DNA of 64,000 bases from Hyperoplus lanceolatus (Eukaryota; Chordata; Actinopteri; Uranoscopiformes; Ammodytidae), in NCBI GenBank assembly GCA_026929865.2, contig CM049396.1, positions 28,232,501 to 28,296,500 on the forward strand, read 5' to 3'. Below, in pieces: positions 58,383 to 64,000 of this stretch; position 1 is the stretch's first letter, and each line of letters begins with the position of its first letter. The notes under the pieces were generated by a model that was not told the DNA's origin, did no database searches, and saw only the letters and a list, made by a program, of their open reading frames with translations. The translations under genes and the position numbers were made by a program.

Positions 58383-59294
58383 ATGAGCAATTCTAAGTTT
58401 GCTAAATCAGGTTGCAGTGCACAAACCCCAGCTACACGCGCTGCTACTAGCGCCGCAAGTAAGCTAGCAACGTTCTCAGCTAACAGCCCTCCGACAGCGA
58501 CAAAAACTTCAGGACCGGGAGCAACCATGGATACCGCTGTCATTTCTAAGGATCAACTGGCTGCAGAATTTGCGAAGCAGAGAACCACACTAAGGGATGA
58601 TGTTTCTCTTCTGATTCAAGAATCTACAAAGCCACTACAAGCCTCGCTGGACTCACTCCAAACAACAGTGAACACATTCCAACAGCGCCTCACCTCAGTG
58701 GAGTCTGTGTCCGGTGATAACTTTGAACGTGTATGCGCTGCGGAGTCTAGCATTAAGACGCTCCAAGCCCAAAACCAATCTCTCTTGACTCGGCTCGATG
58801 ACCTAGAAAACCGATCGCGGAGAGCCAATCTCCGTATACTACACATACCAGAAGGCAGCGAAGACGGCAAGGACCCGGTTAAATTCATGTCTGAGCTGCT
58901 GATGCAGGTGATGGGCCCCGACGTCTTCACTGCGCCGCCCGAACTGGAGAGAGCCCACCGGTCCCCGACCTTCAGATCTGGACAAGGAAAGCCTCCGCGC
59001 ACATTCCTGGTTTGTTTCTCCCGATTCCAACAGAAGGAAGCCGCGCTGCGCTGGGCAAGGAATCACGAACTGCGGTACGGAGGAACTGTCATAAGGATGT
59101 TTCAAGATCACAGCGCAGCTCTCGCTAAAAAGCGAGCTGCATTTAACGGGATAAAACAAGCCCTTTACCAAAAGAACGTCCGGTTCCACCTGATCTACCC
59201 TGCCAGGCTGCGCGTGACACACGGGGACGACGTGCTCACCTTCGACTCACCTGATGAAGCCCAGAGGTTCTACGATCAGAGGATTAAAGAGTAA
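58383..59294 (+). CDS. L1 ORF1 protein (RNA-binding, coiled coil)
   Basis: A 303-residue protein starting at the ATG of AAAATGAG (58383). Residues 1-50 are Ser/Thr/Ala-rich and low complexity. About 60-143 form a heptad-rich coiled coil (DDVSLLIQESTKPLQASLDS, then QNQSLLTRLDDLENRSRR) for trimerisation. About 147-230 match the L1 ORF1 RRM domain (NLRILHIPEG and RTFLVCFSRFQQKEAALRWA). About 234-300 form the C-terminal domain (GGTVIRMFQDHSAALAKKRA and VRFHLIYPARLRV). No CCHC knuckle is present, unlike some Tx1 ORF1 proteins. In the family it coats LINE RNA and acts as a nucleic-acid chaperone. The length is close to other vertebrate L1 ORF1 proteins. No breaks are seen. Confidence 0.92.
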   Translation: MSNSKFAKSGCSAQTPATRAATSAASKLATFSANSPPTATKTSGPGATMDTAVISKDQLAAEFAKQRTTLRDDVSLLIQESTKPLQASLDSLQTTVNTFQQRLTSVESVSGDNFERVCAAESSIKTLQAQNQSLLTRLDDLENRSRRANLRILHIPEGSEDGKDPVKFMSELLMQVMGPDVFTAPPELERAHRSPTFRSGQGKPPRTFLVCFSRFQQKEAALRWARNHELRYGGTVIRMFQDHSAALAKKRAAFNGIKQALYQKNVRFHLIYPARLRVTHGDDVLTFDSPDEAQRFYDQRIKE

Positions 59295-60055
59295 AAATTC
59301 AGCAGCGTTTACCTTCACTATGGACTGGAGACGGACAGTAAATATTGCACACTCTACTGTGTACGTTGCCTTTGCAGTTAGTCTGTCATACGCCCTGGAT
59401 TTTAAGGTACTGTGCTTTCATCCACGCTACGTTTTGGGATAACATGTTTAGAAGGGATAAACAAAAAAAAAAAAAAAAAAAAAGTGGCCCGGATCTTGTG
59501 TTACTCTGTGTGCTACTGCTTTCATTCATGTTATGTTTGGGCTAATTAGGGGGAACAAAAGAGAAGGGGAGGGGGACACATAGCTTTTCCATTACATGGA
59601 TGTGCCATATATATATTTATATATATATATATATATATTTTTTTTACACCTAATTATTACTTTATAATATTTTTGTCCCCTCAGCCCTGCTTTTGCCTTC
59701 ATGGCCTTTGTGTAAAGCTTGTTTATATATTATTACTGGGAGCCTTCTTAGCTAGAAGCAAGAAGATGATGTTCTACCAGAAGTTTTTGGAAATAGTGTT
59801 ATGCCTGCAGCTTGCCTCAGGGAGAGGAACAAGTATAGGCTTAGTGTTAGTTATGTCTGTGTCTATGTCTGGGGTATGGGACAGGGTTATGGGATGGTAC
59901 ACCACTAGAATTTATTTTTTATTTTTTATATTTTTTTATTTCTTTATCTCACTCTTTCTTAATGAGGTTATCCATGGAGCTGTACACATTTTTGTTGTGA
60001 CTATTTATTTGCTTTACAGTTATTATAACAATTTTACCCTTTTTCTGATTTAAAC
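59295..60055 (+). other. L1 inter-ORF spacer
   Basis: A 761-bp spacer, long for an L1. It contains an internal A run (about 59462-59482) and an AT microsatellite (about 59607-59640). The open frame at about 59673-60053 is hydrophobic low-complexity sequence with no recognisable domain and is not called. Confidence 0.7.
59607..59640. repeat. (AT)n tract within the L1 spacer
   Basis: ATATATAT with TTT interruptions. Confidence 0.9.
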
Positions 60056-63000
60056 ATGGAACAAAGAACTAATGTAAGAAAGGCTGATGTAAGATTTATT
60101 AGCTGGAACGTAAAAGGCTTAAATGGGCCTGTAAAAAGAGCTAGAATATTCAATCACCTTAAATATTTAAAATGTGAAATTGCATTTCTTCAAGAAACTC
60201 ATTTGTTGTTGAAAGATCAAATTAGACTCAGGAAAGCTTGGGTGGGACATGTGTTCCACTCAAGTTTCGATTCCAAAACACGTGGGACCGCTATATTGAT
60301 ACATAAAAAAATCCAGTTCAGTGCTACCACTGTTATTTCTGACCCACAGGGGCGCTTTGTCATGGTCTCTGGGCTACTTTTCCACAAGCCTGTCGTTTTG
60401 GTTAATATATATGCCCCAAACTGGGATGATGATAAATTCATGGGTAAAGTTTTCTCATTAATACCAGACATAAACTCACAACAATTCATTTTAGGGGGTG
60501 ATCTGAATTGCACAATTAACCCAATATTGGACCGCTCTAATCCTAAATCTACAGATCCTTCAAAAATGGCCAAATCTTTATCTTTTCTTATGGATCAAAT
60601 AGGAGGTGTTGACCCCTGGCGCTCTCTTTCTCCACTTGGTCAATCCTACTCCTTCTTTTCCCCGGTTCACCACTCATACAGCAGAATAGACTACTTTTTT
60701 ATTGATAGAAACCTTCTTCCCTTTGTCACAAAAGCTGATTATTCAACCATAGTTGAATCTGATCACGCCCCTGTTTTATTAGATCTTGTGTTTCCTCCTA
60801 ACAATTCGGAACGTCCTCCTTGGAAATTAGACAAAACCTTACTGGCTGATAGTTCATTCTGTGATTTGATAAACAAAGAAATTGACAACTTTATAGTTTC
60901 CAACAAAAAAGATGACATCTCCTCCTCATTGCTTTGGGAGACACTGAAGGTTGTGATCAGAGGTGAGATTATATCATATTCAGCAAGAATCAATAAAATG
61001 CGTAGACTTGAACAAGACCAGCTTATTAAATCAATTAGCACAGTAGACTCTCAGTACTCTTCGTCTCCATCCCCTGAACTCTATAAAAAAAAGCTTGACC
61101 TTCAAACTCAATACAACCTGTTGTCAACCGGTAAAACAGAAAAAATGTTGTTAAAATCACGTGGATATGCTTATGAGCATGGAGAAAAAGCTGGCCGCCT
61201 TCTAGCACACCAACTTAAGGCCCAATCTGTTTCTCAACAAATCTCACAAATAAAGAAACCAAATGGGGATTTAACTACTGACCCGGGAGAAATTAATGAA
61301 ACATTTACCTCATTTTATTCTAACCTGTATACATCAGAGGCGACCAATGATAGAACTGATATGGAACATTTCTTTTGCAATCTTGAAGCTCCTTCCATAA
61401 AGGTAACGGATAAGACAAAGACCGAACTCCCATTACAACTGTCTGAAATTATTAACGCAATAATGGCAATGCAAAGTGGTAAGACACCTGGCCCCGACGG
61501 CTACCCAATAGAATTTTTTAAAACTTTTTCTAAGAAACTATCCCCAATTCTACTTGAAATGTTTATAGAGTCTATGTCCCGTGGGTCATTACCACAAACT
61601 CTCACTGAGGCATCGATTATTCTCCTGCTTAAGCCAGGTAAAGAGAATACAGAATGTGGCTCATATCGACCCATTTCCCTCCTAAACAGTGATGTGAAGA
61701 TCCTAGCTAAAGCGCTTGCCCTACGCCTAGAAACCACAATGACTGATGTGATCTCTGCTGACCAAACCGGTTTCATTCTGGGTCGACACTCATTTACAAA
61801 TATCCGACGGCTTTTGAATATTATTCACTCCCCTGCGTCCAGTGAGGTACCTGAGGTGGTCATCTCACTGGACGCAGAGAAAGCTTTTGACAGGGTTGAG
61901 TGGGAATATTTATTCACGTGTTTAAAGAAATTTGGGTATGGTCCAAATTTTATTTCATGGATTAAACTTCTTTACAGCTCACCCAAGGCCTCGGTGGTTA
62001 CAAACGGCAGGCAATCACAGTACTTCACTCTGTCGAGAGCGACCCGTCAGGGATGTCCAATTAGTCCACTGTTATTTGCCTTGGCCATAGAGCCCTTATC
62101 CATCGCACTCAAATCATTGCCATCTATAAGTGGAATTTTCAGAGGAGGAGATGAGCATAGACTAAGTTTATATGCCGATGATTTATTATTATTTGTTTCG
62201 GACCCTATTCTTAGTGTACCTCATATCATCCATGCTCTGTTAAGATTTGGTAAATTTTCCGGGTATAAACTGAACTTTAGTAAAAGTGAATGCTACCCTG
62301 TTAACAACTTGGCTCTTCAAATCCAGGATAATGTTTTACCGTTTAAAATGTCTAGAAACGGTTTTAAATATTTGGGCATTAACATCACAAGAGATATGAA
62401 AAACCTCTACCAGGAAAATTTTGCTCCTCTACTTGATAAAGTCAAACTAGATCTAAAGAAATGGAGAACACTCCACTTGTCCTTAGCAGGTAAAGTGAAT
62501 TGCATCAAGATGAGTGTGCTCCCAAAATTCCTCTACTTGTTTCAATGTATCCCACTTTACCTTCCTAGGTCTTTCTTTAAATGTATTGATAGCGCTTTTA
62601 TTTCTTTTATTTGGAATGGCAAGAACCCTAGGGTACGTTTAGAGCTTCTACAGAGGCCTAAATTACAGGGAGGCCTAGCTCTTCCTAATCTTTTCTACTA
62701 CTACTGGGCTGCAAATGTTCAAAAAATAATGTTTTGGCTTCATACTCCGGATACAGACTGGTGCCAGTATGAAGCTACATCATGCATCTCAACGTCTCTC
62801 ACGGCTCTGGTCACTTCCAGTCTTCCCGTTTCTACTACCCAGTTCACAAACAACCCAATTGTCATCAATACTTTGAAGATCTGGTTTCAAATGAGACGGT
62901 TCTTTGGTTTCAAACAAACTCTTAGCTTAAGCCCTATATGCAACAACCATCTTTTCCCCCCAGCTAAATTAGATGCTACATTCTCTTTTTGGCGGAGACA

Positions 63001-63868
63001 AGGCATTTCTAAATTTAAAGATATGTACATAAATTGTGTATTTGCCAGCTTTAATGACTTATCACAAAAATTTGGCCTTCCTCGATCTAGCCTGTTTCGA
63101 TATTTTCAAGTACGCCACTTCCTTATGAGCCATGACCCCAACTTTCCAAATGTATCTTCAGTGTCAGGCTTAGATGATCTGCTAGAATCCCCATTCAATT
63201 CGAAAAGGCTAATTTCTAGAATACATGATTGTATAGCTTCTCTTAAAACCATAACCATCGCGAAGATAAGGGCGGACTGGGCGGATGAATTGGGGGAAGC
63301 CATGGAAGATGACATGTGGAACTGTGCTTTACTAAGAGTGAATGACAGCACTTCTTGTGCAAAATTAAGTATAATACAATTTAAAGTTTTACACCGGACT
63401 CACTTTTCCAAAGCAAGATTAGCTAAAATATATCCTGATTCTGATGCTAGTTGTAACAGATGTCATCACACCCCTGCCAATTTAACCCATATGTTCTGGT
63501 CATGCCCTGCTCTGGTCACTTACTGGTCTATGATTTTTAAAACATTATCTGAGGCGCTCAATACTGATTTCCAACCAAATGCAGCAGCAGCTATATTTGG
63601 TATCACAGATCGTAGACATTCTATAGTAAGAAAAAGTTATAAAAACATATTGGCCTTTGTGACTCTGCTTGCACGCAGAAGAATATTATTACATTGGAAA
63701 TCAAAAAACCCTCCCAAAGCGTCTTTGTGGATGTGTGACCTGATGCACTTTATACAATTAGAGAAAATTAAATACTCGCTTAGGGGGTCAAGGGACAAAT
63801 TCTACTCCACCTGGGATCCGGTTTTGAAATACATAGGGAAACTCAAAACTATACCTGATACCCCATAG
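60056..63868 (+). CDS. L1 ORF2 protein: APE endonuclease, reverse transcriptase, zinc knuckle
   Basis: An intact 1270-residue frame from ATG 60056 to TAG 63866-63868. The endonuclease covers residues about 10-240 with the expected active-site residues: N18 (SWNVKGLNG), E47 (LQETH), D149 and N151 (GGDLN), and S235-D236-H237 (SDHAP). The reverse transcriptase is about 460-780: GKTPGPDGYPIEFF, GSYRPISLLNSDVKILAKAL, ISLDAEKAFDRVEW (D606), ATRQGCPISPLLFALAIEPL, and the catalytic Tyr-Ala-Asp-Asp at 706-709. FKYLGINITRD follows. A C-terminal zinc knuckle has C1133, C1136, H1145 and C1150. In the family this enzyme nicks target DNA and copies its own RNA in place. Every key residue checked is present, which supports a potentially active copy. 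Confidence 0.95.
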   Translation: MEQRTNVRKADVRFISWNVKGLNGPVKRARIFNHLKYLKCEIAFLQETHLLLKDQIRLRKAWVGHVFHSSFDSKTRGTAILIHKKIQFSATTVISDPQGRFVMVSGLLFHKPVVLVNIYAPNWDDDKFMGKVFSLIPDINSQQFILGGDLNCTINPILDRSNPKSTDPSKMAKSLSFLMDQIGGVDPWRSLSPLGQSYSFFSPVHHSYSRIDYFFIDRNLLPFVTKADYSTIVESDHAPVLLDLVFPPNNSERPPWKLDKTLLADSSFCDLINKEIDNFIVSNKKDDISSSLLWETLKVVIRGEIISYSARINKMRRLEQDQLIKSISTVDSQYSSSPSPELYKKKLDLQTQYNLLSTGKTEKMLLKSRGYAYEHGEKAGRLLAHQLKAQSVSQQISQIKKPNGDLTTDPGEINETFTSFYSNLYTSEATNDRTDMEHFFCNLEAPSIKVTDKTKTELPLQLSEIINAIMAMQSGKTPGPDGYPIEFFKTFSKKLSPILLEMFIESMSRGSLPQTLTEASIILLLKPGKENTECGSYRPISLLNSDVKILAKALALRLETTMTDVISADQTGFILGRHSFTNIRRLLNIIHSPASSEVPEVVISLDAEKAFDRVEWEYLFTCLKKFGYGPNFISWIKLLYSSPKASVVTNGRQSQYFTLSRATRQGCPISPLLFALAIEPLSIALKSLPSISGIFRGGDEHRLSLYADDLLLFVSDPILSVPHIIHALLRFGKFSGYKLNFSKSECYPVNNLALQIQDNVLPFKMSRNGFKYLGINITRDMKNLYQENFAPLLDKVKLDLKKWRTLHLSLAGKVNCIKMSVLPKFLYLFQCIPLYLPRSFFKCIDSAFISFIWNGKNPRVRLELLQRPKLQGGLALPNLFYYYWAANVQKIMFWLHTPDTDWCQYEATSCISTSLTALVTSSLPVSTTQFTNNPIVINTLKIWFQMRRFFGFKQTLSLSPICNNHLFPPAKLDATFSFWRRQGISKFKDMYINCVFASFNDLSQKFGLPRSSLFRYFQVRHFLMSHDPNFPNVSSVSGLDDLLESPFNSKRLISRIHDCIASLKTITIAKIRADWADELGEAMEDDMWNCALLRVNDSTSCAKLSIIQFKVLHRTHFSKARLAKIYPDSDASCNRCHHTPANLTHMFWSCPALVTYWSMIFKTLSEALNTDFQPNAAAAIFGITDRRHSIVRKSYKNILAFVTLLARRRILLHWKSKNPPKASLWMCDLMHFIQLEKIKYSLRGSRDKFYSTWDPVLKYIGKLKTIPDTP

Positions 63869-64000
63869 CAATATTTCTTGCATCAGGGCCCTATATCATG
63901 TAGCGTACAGTAGTTTTTTTTTTTTTTTTTTTTTTTCTTCCCTTTTCTTTTCTTTTGGTTTAATTACCGATTTGGTCACTTCTGGGCCAATCCAATTATA

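Larger units (their letters stand above)
55253..64000 (+). other. lrig1: lrig1 intron 3, 5' part (runs off the window)
   Basis: Donor GTGAGTAT. It holds TG/CA microsatellites and a GC-richer non-repetitive block at about 57900-58190. From about 58235 it holds an L1-type LINE in the same orientation as the gene. No exon 4 is visible, so intron 3 is longer than 8.7 kb. Confidence 0.75.
58235..64000 (+). mobile_element. L1-type LINE with both ORFs intact, sense in lrig1 intron 3
   Basis: The 5' end is probably near 58235 (GGGAGGACTTCCGGTTGGCA), where a short GC-containing leader of about 150 bp starts. ORF1 is 58383-59294, the inter-ORF spacer is 59295-60055 and ORF2 is 60056-63868. The 3'UTR begins at 63869, includes a ~24-nt T run at about 63914-63937, and has no obvious end before 64000. 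The target-site duplication cannot be tested because the 3' boundary is not reached. The element belongs to the fish L1/Tx1 branch by its APE endonuclease, RT motifs and C-terminal zinc knuckle. With no stop or frameshift in either ORF it may be recently inserted and competent. Confidence 0.9.

Noticed and set aside
59462-59482. Poly(A) run as the 3' end of a short retrotransposon
   Set aside because: It lies between ORF1 and ORF2 of one continuous L1 element, and ORF2 follows intact.
59673-60053. A third L1 protein between ORF1 and ORF2
   Set aside because: Hydrophobic AT-driven low-complexity frame, no known domain, and start-codon context not convincing.

Overview
The window looks like a teleost fish nuclear chromosome segment. 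It has one vertebrate multi-exon gene, widely spaced exons, very many CA/TG microsatellites, and a mix of LINEs (L1-type, L2-type, Rex1-like), TTAA-flanked and hAT-type non-autonomous DNA transposons and a tRNA-derived SINE. The species cannot be named from sequence alone. There are no operons, rRNA genes, true tRNA genes, CRISPR arrays or plasmid/phage features. Almost all long open frames outside the LINEs are artefacts of dinucleotide repeats.

Region by region: 1-41.2 kb is intergenic, repeat-rich DNA upstream of the gene. It holds a foldback plus TATA-flanked element (0.18-1.04 kb), an L1 ORF2 relic (1.2-1.9 kb), a foldback MITE (3.35-3.67 kb), two 931-bp copies of one TTAA-flanked element (8.37-9.30 and 18.56-19.49 kb), a small TTAA MITE (10.9 kb), a tRNA-SINE (14.1 kb) and a 1.25-kb element with GTGAGCCAC repeats (15.5-16.8 kb). 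An L2-type LINE on the minus strand (25.8-28.2 kb) is itself interrupted by a 107-bp retrotransposon end. A four-level nest of transposons lies at 29.84-33.97 kb, followed by two hAT-type elements with 8-bp target-site duplications (34.6-35.6 and 35.8-36.6 kb).

41.2-64 kb is the 5' part of a plus-strand gene that I identify as lrig1 (leucine-rich repeats and immunoglobulin-like domains 1, a membrane regulator of receptor tyrosine kinases). It has a GC-rich promoter/5'UTR, exon 1 (start codon 42321, signal peptide plus LRRNT), an 11.5-kb intron 1 packed with TG/CA/GA repeats, exon 2 (53987-54058), a 1.1-kb intron 2, exon 3 (55178-55252), and intron 3 running off the right edge. Intron 3 carries, in sense orientation, an L1-type LINE with both reading frames intact (ORF1 58383-59294, ORF2 60056-63868). 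Its 3' end lies near or past the window edge.

The points most worth follow-up are: (1) intron 2 of lrig1 has a CA repeat just inside the donor and a complementary TG repeat just before a weak acceptor, so the pre-mRNA could fold to bring the splice sites together; (2) the four-layer nest, in which removing each insert with one target-site copy restores the host frame exactly, while the outermost terminal repeats are still perfect over 31 bp; (3) the intact, possibly active L1; (4) several non-autonomous elements with repeated subterminal motifs.
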